Origin: Monomorium pharaonis
Taxonomy: Eukaryota; Arthropoda; Insecta; Hymenoptera; Formicidae
Assembly: GCF_013373865.1 (NCBI RefSeq)
Contig: NC_050470.1
Location: 17,893,244-17,957,243 of the forward strand
DNA: 64,000 nucleotides
Direction of reading: 5' to 3'
Shown piece after piece: positions 35,115-49,869 of this stretch; positions within the stretch are counted from its first letter, which is position 1; each line of letters opens with the position of its first letter. The notes below the pieces were generated by a model. The model was not told the origin of the DNA. It did no database searches and saw only the letters and a list, made by a program, of their open reading frames with translations. The translations under genes and the position numbers were made by a program.

Positions 35115-36877
35115 TATATACGTATGTGCGTACGTACATTTTCATTATTCTATATTATATATTTATTGTTTCTTTTAGGGTTTTATATACAATTCTACAA
35201 ACAATTACGCTATATATACATTATATACATTTGTTCTTTACCATTACATTTGTACTGTATATATACTATTACATCTACGCCATACATTCTCCGCGCCCTG
35301 CTACACAATACCTCTTCTTTTCTCTCATGTCTCTATCTCCTCTTTATCGCTCAGATCGCTCGTCTTTTTTTTTACCTATTTCCTATTCGCTTGTCTATTG
35401 CCATCTCATTTCTTACAATTATGTCGCCATCGCCATGCCTCTCTCTACCCTATCATTCCCTATCCTGCCTCCTACCTCTCCGGGACTTCCGCTTCCGTTT
35501 ACATTTTTTATCTACTTTTCACTCACTTTTCATACTCGCATTCACTCTCCCTTCCCTCCTCCATCTTTTTCCTTCTCTCCTTCTCTACCTCTCTCATTTA
35601 TCCCTCTTTTCCTCTATCATTAGCTAATATTCTTTCCACCTCATATTGCCAACTTCCCTCTCCCCTTTCCTTCCAAGATCTGCACCTCTTCCAAATATGC
35701 TCCCATGTCTCCTCTTCCCCTTCGCATAATCTACATAATTTCTTTTTCTCCTTTTCCCAATGTCTACCTTCTCTCATTTCATTTCTCAATCTAAATCTAG
35801 CTACTCTTTTTCATCTATTTTCTCTCCATCCTTTTTTTAAATATTTCGGGATTCCCTCTCCTTTTACTCATTTATAATACCTGCTAAAATTCCCGTTCCG
35901 TATTTTTTCCCACCTTTCTTCCTTTTGCACCTACTGTTTTTTTCTCTTCCCAATTCATTGTCCTTTTCCCTCCCTCCTCCCTTGTCTTCTCCCATTCTCT
36001 TAGCGCTATTCCTCTATCTTTAAAGAAACTTTCTCTTCATCTCCCACTCTGATAGTCCTCTCCCCTTTATTTCTCTTTTCTTTATTTTTTCTAAGCAGCT
36101 TCTAGCCAGAATGCTACCTCTAATAATCTCCTGCTCCCTCTAATAATCTCTCTTCATACCTACATGTTCTCTTTCCTGTTTCTCTCCTCATTTTTTCCCT
36201 CTGAAGCTCCTCTTTAACCAAATATCCCGGTTCTTTCCTCTACTCTTAACACCCACCTCCAATACCTTTTCTGTAGCCTTTCTAGATTCTCCCTCTCCTT
36301 CCATCTCCAAATCTCTACCCCATAGCTTGCTATCGTTCTTACCAACTTGTCGAACATCCAAATTCTCTTTTTCTAATCCTTACCAAACCTCCTTTTTCCT
36401 ATCTCCCATATCTGTCCTATTACCTTTGCCGCTTTTTTGCTCTCCGTTTCTTTTAAATTTGTATCCTAGATAAATGCATTCTTTTACCTCCTCCATTTTT
36501 CTACCTTTCCAGTACCAGTTCGCTTTGCAATCTCTACCCCCTCTTTTTCTGAATCTCATTATCTTCGATTTCTCTGCATTTAACTCTAATCCTTTTTTCT
36601 CTAAGTATCCCTTTAATCTATCTATCATATTTCTCATGCTCCCTTTATTCTCTGCTAACATTACTATGTCATCTGCGTACATTAAGTGCGTCTGCAATTT
36701 TCTCTTCCCCCAGTCTTATTTCTCCCCACCTGATTTTTTCTAGTTCCTTCTCTAAATCTGCTATTAACATGTTAAACAACGTGGGGCTTAGTGGGCACCC
36801 TTGTCTCAATCCTCTCGCCGTCCAGAAACTATCACTAAGTTTACTTTCTATTCTCACCCTACTTTTTGTCTTTCTTA

Positions 36878-38482
<1,605 letters not shown>

Positions 38483-39133
38483 TTAGTACCTCCTCTGTCC
38501 TTTCCACTAGTCTCTCTCTTATCCCTCTTTTCTTCATTGCCTTTATCACTTCCCCCCTATCTACCGAATCGAATGCTGTTCTCAAATCTACAAAAAGTGC
38601 TATTAGCTTTTCTTCTTTTCTACTAATTTCCCTGTTTACTAAATAATTTAGCACGTAAATGTTGTGTATTGTACCCATTCCCTTCCTAAAACCTGTCTGA
38701 TTTGGCGGTATCATCCCTCTTTTTTCAATTTCCTCTCTCATCCTATTTGCTAATATCGTCGCGTATATTTTGTACAAAGAAGGCATTATCGTTATACACC
38801 TATAATCCCCCACTCTATCTTCTTGCCCCTTTTTTAGTACCGTACTATCTTCCTCCTTCCATTTCTCCGGCCATCCTTCCTCTCCCCAGACCTTGTTACA
38901 TATTGTCGATACCTATTTTTTAATTTCTTCTCCATATTTCCACACTTTATTTGGAATCTCGTTTATCCCCATTGCTTTATCCTCCTTCAATTTTCCAACT
39001 ACTCTATTTCTATCCTATCTATTTCCGTTTCTTCTCCTAACCTCTCTTTTTTCTCTCCCCACCTCACTCTTTTTTTCTATTCCCTCCAATAGGCCCCTAA
39101 AATATTCTTCTGCTCTACATACCTACATTAATT

Positions 39134-40866
39134 TTTATAAAGCACGCATTTTTGCGTGCTTTAAAATAAGAAAATCTCTTAATTTATTATTATCGTACTC
39201 TAAACCTAATTACATAGGCACACACAAAAAAAGTGGTTGGTCCGGCGGACCAGACAAGTCAATCCTTATGTATTTTGACTCGCTAAATCCGATTCCAAGG
39301 TCAGAATTGCAAAGTTAGCTCATATTTTCTAACCTCAAAAAAAATTTTTTTATGTTGGTCCGGATTAGACTAGTATATCTCTATGTATTTTGACCCGCTG
39401 AATCCAAATTCAAAGTCAGAATTGTTGAATTGGCTTATTTTTTTTAACCTAAAAAAAACACCTTGTAAAAGCAGTTTAGGTTACAAATGTATAATCCAGA
39501 GCGTGCAAGTTTGCGTACATTATCTTGCGTACCCATATTTAGGGGAAAATTCAATAGGTATGATAAGTCTGAGTTTCTGTGAGTAAATAGCATAGAAAAT
39601 TTACTCCCTTTTTTTATTATATATAACTCTTTTATTCTCGGAAGTTTGGATTAATGAACAAACTGAAACCTGGATGTTACAAGTCTGATGAGTGAAGACT
39701 ATTCATTGATTCTTCTAAGAGAAGCTTGAAAGCAGTGTTGCTGCACCATACTAATGTATATGCTTCCATTCTTGTAGTGCACTTGGTAGTGATAAAAGAA
39801 GAGTCACGAACCTGAAAACAGTTCTTGAAAAAATTAAATACACAGAACATAGATGGCAAATTTGTGGGAATCTTAAAATTTTTACTTTGCAAATGACCTG
39901 AGTCTAAAAACGTCATAAATGAACCGTTAGTTGAGCCTTTAAAAGTTCTTCCACCTCTTTATATTAAATTAGGGCTCATGAAACGGGTGAAAGCTCTGAA
40001 TAAAAAAGGTGAATGCTACCAGTATTTACAAGAAAAATTTTCCAACATTTTTGATACAAAATTGTGGGAAGAAATTTTTGATGGACCTCAAATACGTAAA
40101 ATGTTGAGAGACGACAATTTTGTCATCAAAATGAATGAAAACGAAAGAGCTGTATGGCTGAGTTTCAAAGGTGTTAGAAAATTTTCTAGGAAGCCACAAA
40201 GGTCAAGATTACAGAAAAAGGATGGCGGAAATGATGGAGAACTATAGAAAACTAGGTTGCTTAATGTATCTTAAGTTGCACTTTTTGAATTCTCATATTG
40301 ACTACTTTCCATAAAATTTAGGTGATTGTAGTGAAGAACAGGGAAAAAGATTTTATCAGGACATCAAGGAGATATAAAATCGATATCAAGGCAAGTGGGA
40401 TGTGAACATCATGGCTGATTTCTGCTGGACGCTTAAATGTTTCCGTGAAAGGGAAGAAACGTAAGAGAAAGTCGTTGCACAGAACCTTTGAGAATAAAAG
40501 AGTTAGATATAATAGAAAAGGGAGTAAATTTTCTATGCTATTCACAGAGGCTCAGACTTGTCAAACGTATTTTTTCCCCGGGTAATGTGGTTATGCAAGC
40601 CTACACGCTCTGGATTATACATTTGTGACCCAAATTGCTTTTACAAGGTTTTTTTTTTTTGGGGGGGGGGGTTATGAAAAAATGCGCCAATTCTGACCTT
40701 GAATTTTGATTCAACGGGTCAAAATACATAAAAATAGACTAGTCTGGTCCGCAACATTAAAAAATATATTTTTTTTGAGGTTAGGAAGAAATGAGTCAAT
40801 TTAGCAATTCTAAATCCATAAGTTAATAGATTTTTTATTTTAGAGCAAAAATGCGTGCTTTATAAA
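39134..40866. mobile_element. Inverted-repeat element containing a GERFHQD-element copy
   Basis: TTTATAAAGCACGCATTTTT at the left faces its complement at 40845-40866; the match continues inward toward AAAATAAGAAAATCT. The left terminus is also a self-contained hairpin (AAAGCACGCA/TGCGTGCTTT). The inside is largely a CACAGG-type element whose left end CATAGGCACACACAAAAAAA begins at 39213 after TTA. Its right terminus is not preserved. Confidence 0.7.
39690..40540 (+). pseudogene. GERFHQD-family protein, second copy, decayed
   Basis: The frames parallel the first copy in opposite orientation: MKRVKALNKKGECYQYLQEK, then DGPQIRKMLRDDNFVIKMNE, then ERAVWLSFKGV. After a frameshift, MYLKLHFLNSHIDYFP follows; near 40335 an EEQGKRFYQDIKE-like segment replaces the conserved GERFHQDIKE; YQGKWDVN comes next. 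The CxxC-containing middle is deleted (junction near 39900). Confidence 0.75.
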
Positions 40867-41062
40867 AATAAATGCGGGGATATAGGAAGAAGACAAAGTC
40901 TTCTCCTTACATCCGCCCACGCATTCCTTGCACCACATGGGTTTGCAACTTTAAACAGAGATATTATGTATCGTATTTACAAAATTTTTTTGTTAATAAC
41001 TTTAATAACGTTAATAACTCAGGAGGACAACGTATGTCAACATATGTCAAGATTAAGTTACT
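40867..41062. repeat. Fragment of the foldback-element internal repeat
   Basis: CACCACATGGGTTTGCAACTTT and ATTATGTATCGTATTTA recur in the foldback copies (6800, 7270, 5885, 50455). Only this fragment is present. Confidence 0.6.
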
Positions 41063-41560
41063 GGGGCTGGGTCTTCTTTTGTTAAGGTTCACCTATATTT
41101 CTTTTTATTTGTACATGGTATCAGAAAATTATAGCAAGTTAGGAAATTTTTTTTGTTTATAACTTTGTAACGAGCGCAAGCAAAAACTGATAGATAATAA
41201 AACAATACTCAAGCCACATTAATCGCATTCTTGTGTACATATTTATTGATATCAATAACAGAGTCTTGGAAATATAGAAAAAATGCGAACCGGGCAAGTT
41301 TTTGCTTCACGTTGGTTGATTTTAATCATTTAATTATTTAATGATTTTTTTGTAATATATTTGGCTAATTATATTGATCTTAAATTTATTTTTGGAAAGC
41401 ACGCGTTTATGTACTTGGTCTATCTTTTTTCCGTTTCAAAGTTGACGCATAGTTGGCGCATTTACTTCATATCATTCTTTTTATAGAGAAGACAATAAGA
41501 TAATAAAACAATAAAATAATAAGACAATTTACCTAATATAATAGTTTTTTTTTCTTAGAG

Positions 41561-41562
<2 letters not shown>
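41063..41562. other. AT-rich spacer
   Basis: No gene or repeat structure recognised. Confidence 0.4.

Positions 41563-41634
<72 letters not shown>
41563..41634. repeat. (CA)n microsatellite
   Basis: About 36 uninterrupted CA units. Confidence 0.98.
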
Positions 41635-41637
<3 letters not shown>

Positions 41638-41756
41638 GCGCCTTTTTTTACCTTTTTTATAAAGGTAATTTTGTTTTGATTTATTATATAACAAAAGTGC
41701 AGCAAACGAATTAAAAAAAAAAAATACTCGCCCGATCGTCTGGATTTTTTAATATA

Positions 41757-42620
41757 CAGAGTGATTTAAAACGACCCAGGTGTCCTTGTAATGTCATATT
41801 TGTGAGTTAATTCTGAGACGATTTTTCTCTTACGAAAAATATATCCAAAGCTTACTTTTTAAATTATTAAATAAAATAGTTATCGAATTATGGGAGGCAT
41901 ACAAAAGAATCCAAACGGGTGATTACAAATTTGATGTCTATATTGCTTGATGGATAAATAATTTTACCCGGAATGAATACTTTTTACATGTAACAAATCC
42001 ATAAGTATTGATAAGACATTATTTTTTTCTTTTTGGTTACACAATGCGCATCGAATTTATTCACGCACTTGATCACGTATCAATGTTTTTGCAGATTTGC
42101 ACACGTTCACACACGAACCAATTTATCTGTTTGTTTACTGATGGAAATATATTACTGAAATTTTTACTGAAAATCTGTCAATTGACCCCTTTTCACTAAG
42201 ATTTAGTAAGATTTGTTACATTTAATTGAAATTAATTAAAATTTATTAAGGTTTTTTTAAGATTCATTAAAATTCATATAATTTATTTTTTTGTTAAATA
42301 ACAATAACATAAATTTAATGAATTTTATAAAATTTTAATGAATTAAATGAATTTTAATGAATTTTATAAATGAGTTTTAATGAATTTTAATGAATTTAAT
42401 AAATTTTAATGAATTTTATAAAATTTTATTGAATTAAATTAATTTTAATAAATTTTAATGAATTTTAATAAATTTAATGAATTTCAATGAAATGGGTCAA
42501 TTGAAAGAGATTTTCAATAAAATATTTTCATCAGGGTTGCTATAAAGGAAAAATCGTCTCAGAATTACCTTAGAAATATGTCATTGCAAGGATACCTAAA
42601 TCGTTCCGAACTACCCTCTA
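41757..42620. mobile_element. MITE-like inverted-repeat element
   Basis: Arms of about 80 bp: left AAACGACCCAGGTGTCCTTG... with ATTCTGAGACGATTTTTC, facing the complement at 42545-42620 with the same phrases. The body at 42225-42500 consists of repeated AATTTTAATGAATTTT words. Ends are approximate. Confidence 0.75.
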
Positions 42621-43510
42621 TTGTAGTACATATTTGTGACTGTAGCATGAACCAAAATCATAACGATTGGTTAATAATTTTTTGCCTTTTTAACATTTTT
42701 TTATGAAAAAAAGCTTTTTTGAAAAAATTCCGCTATTTTGTAATTTTTCGGTTAAAAGTTCCTGTTTTGATTCGTGCTACAGCCATTTGCCTACAGATTA
42801 ATGATCTATTTTTTTTTGTTTAGACGATCCATTTGATCGGAATCACGTCCACTAGTGATTTTTAGCACTTTTTTTTTGATAAAATATATTTATATAATAA
42901 ATCATTGAGAAAAGAATCACAGGAAAGAACGTATCGGTAATGGAAATACGATTTACTGGAGACGGATGTACTACATAATAATCGAGCAGCTATTTTAAAT
43001 AGCCATTTCTGTGACATGTGCATCAGCATGTTTTCTATAGTGTGCTTTTATGTGTTGTATGCGTGTGCATGTATGTATGTATGATGTGTGTGTGTATGCG
43101 TAAGCGGCCATCTTGTATAGCCACTTTTATATATAAGATATCTGTCGCCCTGCCTGAAAGCAAATGCGGTCTCATATAATTTTTTACTTTTTGTAATAAA
43201 TTGCGTAAATCAATTAAAATTTTTTTTTGTGATTGAATAATATAAAAATATAGCTAAAATAATTTTGAAAAAATTTCTCTTTATTTACTTGAAAAAAACT
43301 GTTGAATCTTTTTTTTATTTCCCTTTCTGAGACCGATAAGTCTCCTTAATAACTCAATAATTGTTGCAAATATCGTGGAATGGACATTTTTGTTTATTTT
43401 AATTCCTTTTACCTCTTTATAAGGATTGACTTACATATTTTTGGACACCCTGTATATTTATATTTATATATTAATTAATATAAAGGGTGATATATATTGA
43501 CATTATTGTA

Positions 43511-43518
<8 letters not shown>
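42621..43518. other. AT-rich region, nothing recognised
   Basis: Includes a short TGTATGTATGATGTGTG-rich stretch near 43070. No gene or complete element. Confidence 0.4.

Positions 43519-43563
<45 letters not shown>
43519..43563. repeat. (AT)n microsatellite
   Basis: About 22 AT units. Confidence 0.97.
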
Positions 43564-43565
<2 letters not shown>

Positions 43566-45420
43566 TACCGGGAGTCTGCATGTCCGTTTTTTCTTTTTGT
43601 TCCCGAACTCCTTCGTCATTTGTTGCCCGATTCTAATGCAAATGGTCTCATTTTGTTCCAATTTTTAGGAGAATTGTTACTATTAGTTTGGATTTTTGAT
43701 ATACAGAGTTTTTCAAAAATTATTTACATTTTGTTTAGTAATTTCTGTTTCTTTGCGAACTCCTTCGTCATTTATGTCCCGATTCTTATGCAAAAGGTCT
43801 TATTTTATTCCAAATTTTACGAGGATTGCTGCTATGGATTTGGTTTTTCATAAATTATTTATATTTTGTTAATCGCGATCTACATCATTTCTGGCCCGTA
43901 ACTCAAGCAAATTTTTTTATTTTATTCTAAAAATAACCGAGTAAAGCTGCCATGGGTTTTGTTTTTTTATATACAGGATGTTTTATTTTTTATACATTTA
44001 TTTCATAAGTTACGCCAAACATTTATGAAACAAAATTTTTTTTGATACGAATCAATGTATAAATCAATGTAAATTGTGCTTATTTACATATACAGGGTTT
44101 TTCAAAAATCTAAATATATAAAATATTTTTCGCGATAATTTTGATCATTTGAGTATTGATGCTCATGCAATGACCATGCAAATGGTCTCAGTGAATTCCA
44201 TTCTGATATATTAGAACTTAATTGTAGAACTAAATTAAGCGAGTAAAGGCTGCAATGGGATTTATTTTTTAATATACAAAGTGTTTCATTTATGGACTAG
44301 CATTTCTTAAAGTTAAGCCAAACATTTATGGAACAACTTGTATATGGAAATGAATAAATAAATAAATCAATGTAAAATGTGGTTATTTACATACAGGATT
44401 TTTCAAAAATCTATATATATAAGTTCGGTTGTCTGTAGGTCTGTATGTCCGCGATAATTTTAGTCATTTGAGGTCCGATCCTTATGCAATTGGACTCATT
44501 TTGTTTTAAATTTTTTCTGGAATAAAATTAGGAGTTTATTTATAACATATACAGAGTTTTTCAAAAAACTATAAATGTAAGTCCAGGGAGTCTGTATGTC
44601 CGTATTTTCTGTATGATCGCGAACACGTTCGTCAATTGAGGCCCAATTTTACTGCAAAAGGTCTTATTTTATTCTAAATTATACGAGGATTGCTGCAATG
44701 GGTTTGGTTTTTCAATATACAGGGTTTTAGAAAAATTATTTTTATATTGATTAGTAACGGATAAGCGTTTGTCTGTATAACCGCGAACTACATCATTATT
44801 TGTGGCTTGAAACTCTTGCAAATGGTCTTATTTTATTTTAAATTAAACGAGAAAAGGCTGCCATGGGTATGGATTTTTCATATAAAGGATGTTTCAATTA
44901 TGGACTTACATTTCTTAAAGATACACATTTATAAAACAACCTGTATATGGAAATGAATAAAAGAATAAATCAATGTAAAATGATGTTATTAACATTAACA
45001 GGGATTTACAAAAAACTAAATATATAAGTTTGGTTGTCTTTAGGTTTGTATGTCCGCGAAAATTTTCGTCATTAGATGTCCAAACCACATGCAAATGGTC
45101 TTATTATGTTACAAAATTCTTCCGGATAAAAAATAAGGGGTTTGTTTTTAACATATACAGGTTTTTTTAAAATTTTCTTTATATTGAATAGTAACGGAAA
45201 AGCATTTGTTTATATGAATGTGAACTACAGCGTCATTTGTGGCACGAACCACTAGCAAATGGTCTCATTTAATTCAAAATTATTCGAGGATGGTTGCCAT
45301 GAGTTTGGATATTCCATAAACAGGACGTTTGAAAAATGAATGGTGTGACTATAAGAAAAGATCTTGAAATGAAACAACCTGTATATGGAACCATTGATTT
45401 GGATTTTTATCATAGAGGGG
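43564..45420. repeat. Degenerate satellite, about nine monomers
   Basis: The phrase GTCATTTGTGGCCCGAA-nn-ATGCAAATGGTCT recurs in diverged form near 43615, 43766, 43882, 44143, 44460, 44631, 44790, 45066 and 45230. Spacings fall mostly near 150-170 bp or near 260-320 bp, as if a monomer and a longer form alternate. Each unit also has ATACAGG-GTTTTTCAAAAA and a GCTGCCATGGGTTTGG phrase. No coding signal. Confidence 0.8.
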
Positions 45421-45680
45421 GTATCATAACATAATCTTCATCATAAAAAGTTTGGTAAAAAGATGTATAGGGCAAGAATACGCTTGAGAACGGCATGATA
45501 TACTGATGTAAACGGCACAACTAATGATAGTGTATTAAACGATAAATACGCATGTTTGTTAGTTTGTATTTCCGCGAACTACTAACACGGGAGTGTATTT
45601 TTGAACAAAAAAAGGAAAAAAAGGAAATCAAAAGCAAATGGATGGAAATAGAAATGAATAGGCTAACATTTCTGTGTTAT
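45421..45680. other. Spacer, possible satellite edge
   Basis: Ends in an A-rich tract beside the solo LTR. Nothing else recognised. Confidence 0.35.
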
Positions 45681-45684
45681 ATAT

Positions 45685-47678
45685 TGTAACCGCGCTCGCG
45701 AACGACTTCGCCTCGTCCCTGGTCGCGGCCCTGAGTCGTCCGGGTGTCGGGGCGACTGTCTTCTCGTAATATCTTCGATGCAAGACGTAATTGGGCGCCA
45801 GGTACGTACCATTCTGTCCACGCCAAATCACCAATTAGCGTTACGCCATTGAGATCGTGAAAAAGACGCGCTTGTTAGGCGACCGGGGCGTTAGCGGCTC
45901 CGATAGCCAGCTACTCAGCCCTAAAATGGTAGAGGGGGAGGTTCGGCGCGGGCGGATGGAATCGGGAAGGCGAGAGAACTATTAAAACAACGTAAATTTA
46001 ACAATAAGATTAACAAATATATTTAACAGTAAACAATACAGAATTAGACGGCTCTGTTGAGCGGCAACTGACTTGGTGACTCGCGCGCGTTACAAGCTGA
46101 CGACCGCTTGAAATTAAATGTCGAAAACGGAATAATTAATGAACGGGTTATTCTGCGTACGCGGGAATTCTCCGACTTGTCTACGCTTTATCCTGCGTCA
46201 TTGGTGGACGCCAAACTCTCGATAGGATAACAGTTTTGCCAAGAGCGATCGGGACGAACAGTAACTCCGAGCCCGCGCGGCACGCGACGGATTCGTGCTC
46301 TTCCACACGTTACAAGATTCCGCAAGTAATATGTGCAATAATTATTACGAGCTCGCCAACGAGGCAGTACAAGACAATGATATGAAATCGGACGAAAGCG
46401 CAATTAACAGAAATTCGCGATACCGATGCGACAAAGTAAATCAGATTTTACTAACAATAAGTTATAAATGCGCGACAATTCACAGTGCGGTTAATGACAA
46501 TAACTCGTGACATGACTACAGGACGAAAATACAACTGACTCGGCTGCGGATCGGGACGCACACGCAACGTAATTGGAATACAAAACGAACAGCACGGAGC
46601 GAATTCATATCACGCGGGCGGACGCGATTGGGCGAAGCAACGATACTCTAATAAATTTGTGACTCTAATCTAATGACTACAAGATCGTAATAAATTCGTG
46701 ATTCTAATCTAGTGACTACAAGATCGTAATAAATTCGTGACTCTAATCTAATGACTACAAGATCGTAATAAATTCGTGACTCTATCGTGAGTCGCCCAAT
46801 CACGAAATCGGTGGCTTTACAATTTACGACGCTCGTCTCACCAAGCCGGCTCCTTCGTCTTCTTACACGATATCTCAGTTCGGGATCTGGATCGCACACA
46901 CAATACAATACAACGTCCGCAGCTCGAGTGAGGGATTCTGGATCCTGCGGGGACCGTTCGGCGACGCGCCCCACCTTGCCTCCGATAAGCCGGGCCCTTA
47001 TTGGCCGCGGTTTTCCAAAATCGATTTTCGCGCAACGCGCAGCGTGCACGCCGTCGCTTGCTGATCGATCCAAGCGCGGTGGTCGATATTGTTGGGCCCC
47101 GTGCACGAGAAGTTTTGGCGCTTTCCTCTGCGACAGATTCTTCTCTCCTTGCCGGGCGCATCTTCCGCCACCGGGACATTATCTCCTCCTCGACGAGGGC
47201 GTTTATTGATTATAAGTTGTCGCGATCTCCGCCGGAACTTATGCGGGATCGGGTTTTCAGTCGCCCCGTCGGGACGCTGGCTTCGCGCGCCTTCGCTGGA
47301 TGCTGAAAGCGTGATTCGGCGGCAATATCGGAATTCTCACAAGATGGAAATTGTAAGCAAGATAAGGGCGGTATTACCCCGCTCGAAAAGGGTCTCCGTT
47401 ACTCCCTCGATGTCCGCTCATTCTGCGACCTTCGTGAAGGTTCTCCGTCGAGACGAGACGTCCAAAAATTACAAGATAGATTGCTGTGGCCACCGATTCC
47501 CGCCGCACTCGCGATGCAGCGCTTGCAACAATATTAACGATTAATTAACGGACAACACACGGGACGTCACACACGCAAAACACGAGATAACGCGCTTTCG
47601 CGTCCGTTCCCGAGCGGGAGGATCCGCGTGATGTTAACGCATAAGGGCCAATAAGGCCCTTGTGACGGACAGCAGCCT
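45685..47678 (-). repeat. Solo LTR, second copy of family G1
   Basis: It is collinear with 26313-28163: CGTCCCTGG, GGGCGCCAGGTACGT, CTCCGATAGCCAGCTACTCA, CGCCCAATCACGAAATCGG and GGGCCAATAAGGCCC have counterparts there. ATAT precedes it at 45681-45684 and also follows at 47679-47682. On the minus strand it lacks roughly the first 15 bases of the LTR. It carries a 39-bp minisatellite not seen in copy 1. Confidence 0.75.
46646..46785. repeat. 39-bp minisatellite inside the solo LTR
   Basis: TCTAATCTAATGACTACAAG plus ATCGTAATAAATTCGTGA repeats about three and a half times with one-base changes. The other LTR copy has a single related unit. Confidence 0.9.
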
Positions 47679-47689
47679 ATATAAATAAA

Positions 47690-48571
47690 AGATTCAAAAA
47701 CAACTAATTATACAGACGCGCGATTTAATGGTGATTAGATTTGAAAAGAGCGACCGCAAAAACAGGCAAAAAAAATCGCCCGTTGCGTGGACATCAGTGT
47801 TTGAGGATTTTAGCGGGAAAAAAAGTACATCAAGGAACATCAATACTCTGAAAAGTAAAAAAAGAGCATAGTTTAAATTACTGAAATATGAGGGGTTAAA
47901 GTGGTTACTACACCAATGAAGGGGGGTATGCCATTTTATCCGTTCAGCACAAAAAAACCGAGGTAATTTCTCATATAAAAAAAAGTTTTAGAAGAGATTT
48001 GTTAGTCTGTTAGAAGACTAATTTATTGTGACCTGAAAACGACGTTTAAGTCAGAATGTCATTAAGAAGTCAACTTACAAGTTTCAGGAAAATATTTTTT
48101 AATTGATGTCGAATACCTATCTCAGCGGGCACAGAAAGAGAACATGTATATATTTTATTAACGTTATTTTATGTGAACACGGTTGAAATTTGCCTTAAAA
48201 TTAAAAAAAAAAACGAAAACCTTATAACAATAATTTAAATATAGGTACCACCTATTTCTGAAAAACTGCGTTATTTACTATAAATTTTTTAAAATTTTAA
48301 GAAAAGAAAGCTTATTTACAGAGATATTTTACAAAAAACATAATTGTAAATGAGCAACGAAAAATTATTTAAAAAAAAGTATTATGTGATTTTTTAGAAT
48401 AAACGAATCTTTTAGAAGTTAGGGAAAAATATCAACTTTAACCCATCATATCACAGCAAAAAAAGGTATGCACGAATCAAAATTTAGAAGGGGTGAAAGT
48501 ATAATGATATGCAATTATTTACCATCAAAATTGTATCAAAACTTGATGACCACGAAACGGACGATTTATGC
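47690..48571. other. AT-rich region, old repeat
   Basis: Phrases near 47880-47900 resemble 32450. No gene or element ends recognised. Confidence 0.4.
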
Positions 48572-48828
48572 GGAATGATGTCTGATGTTGCATCCTTCAA
48601 CGCTGCATGTTCAAGAAAAGTAGGTTATGATGAGAGAGAAAACGTGATACCGATTCGCCGGTGTCCAATATCCGTTTCACTCGCACTTGATACTAATGCC
48701 GTCTCTCGCTCGAGTGCGAGTGAAATGGATATTTGACACCGGCGAATCGGTATCACGTTTTCTCTCTCATCATAACCTACTTTTCTTGAACATGCAGCGT
48801 TGAAGGATGCAACATCAGACATCATTCC
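48572..48828. mobile_element. Near-perfect hairpin, 116-bp arms
   Basis: GGAATGATGTCTGATGTTGC at 48572 is matched by its complement ending at 48828, with few mismatches through the arms (48572-48687 and 48713-48828) and a 25-base loop. The two similar short reading frames on opposite strands simply reflect the arms. High arm identity suggests a young foldback MITE. Confidence 0.88.
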
Positions 48829-49210
48829 TGCCGGTTAACCGTGCACGACGCACTCTCTCGTTCGCATCGCATATTCCAAGCATGTTCCCTACATGTTTCT
48901 ACGCATTTTAATGAAGAGGCATGCTTGGGGCATGCTTAGGGCATGCGACGCAAACAAACCTTTTATGTTATTCACGGTAATTGTCTCGATAAGACGCGGC
49001 ACTTTGCACGGCACTGCTGATATTGCACAGCGCACACTTTTACACGTTACGCGAGGAATTATGTGGGACGATACTCAATACGCGAAATCGCGCTGCGATC
49101 CGCGATACTTAACCACGCGACGTTAGGTAAGTGCCAAATATAGCGCTAACATCGCGCGCTCTAATATCGAGTAAAGAATTATTCTACATGCAAGAATATA
49201 TAAGCTTAAA
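48829..49210. other. GC-richer block, possibly unique host sequence
   Basis: Contains repeated GGCATGC words (48917-48946), many CpG, and GTTAGGTAAGTGCC at 49123-49136, which resembles a 5' splice site. It lies 2.2 kb upstream of the GGA exon, so it might be promoter or 5' UTR of that gene. It could also be part of an unrecognised repeat. Confidence 0.25.
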
Positions 49211-49869
49211 TTTATATATGTAGCTTTTGTCTCAAGATAATAAGTCAATCTTATTTTATTCGCGAGAGGAGAATAGGAATTATTGATTTAATCTAAATAT
49301 TGTCTTATTTTTATGCTACTTCAGGTTGTAATGAGAATAAATGTGTCAGGAATATTTTTTGTTTAATTATCAAAAATCTTTTCTGATGGTGTAATACACA
49401 CATGTACGGCATATGCATACACATGTAAAAAAGTATAGGTAAAAAGTGGACAGCCATTAAAATTTATGTCTAAAATTTATCCTATATTGAGAGAAAAAAG
49501 TTTTGGCGATTATAAATAACTCTGAAATTTAAGTACCTCCTACTATGAAATAACAAGAAATTATTTTATAATAGTACTTAATATTAAAGAGTATAGTCAT
49601 TACAACAATTTATGTGCACTACTATTACTTGAGGGTAAAATAGCAACTTAATTATAATATATTGCAGTTATAAATTTTACATAAATAAGATGTAAGAACT
49701 ATATTTTTTACTAATTTAGTCAATTATCTCTATTTTTTAGATAAAGCGTAATGCCATAATAATCAATTAATTATCAATTAATAATCAATTATATAACATT
49801 TTTTTGCGACAATAATATATTTTCTATTGAGATTACTTTATGCAAGTATGAATAGCTGTAAGACCGATT
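49211..49869. other. AT-rich, probable intergenic or intronic
   Basis: No repeat or coding signal recognised until the GACCGATT target duplication at 49862. Confidence 0.4.

Noticed and set aside
35598..35789. Independent zinc-finger gene
   Set aside because: The CxxC...H...C motif is the C-terminal end of the LINE ORF2.
35088..36743. Plus-strand Ser/Leu/Phe-rich frames
   Set aside because: Antisense of the purine-rich LINE ORF2, whose RT motifs read clearly on the minus strand.
46648..47544. Overlapping 100-150-codon frames in GC-rich DNA
   Set aside because: Second copy of the same solo LTR; frames are not conserved between copies.
48509..48825. Two similar 66-75-codon frames on opposite strands
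   Set aside because: They are the two arms of one hairpin read in each direction.
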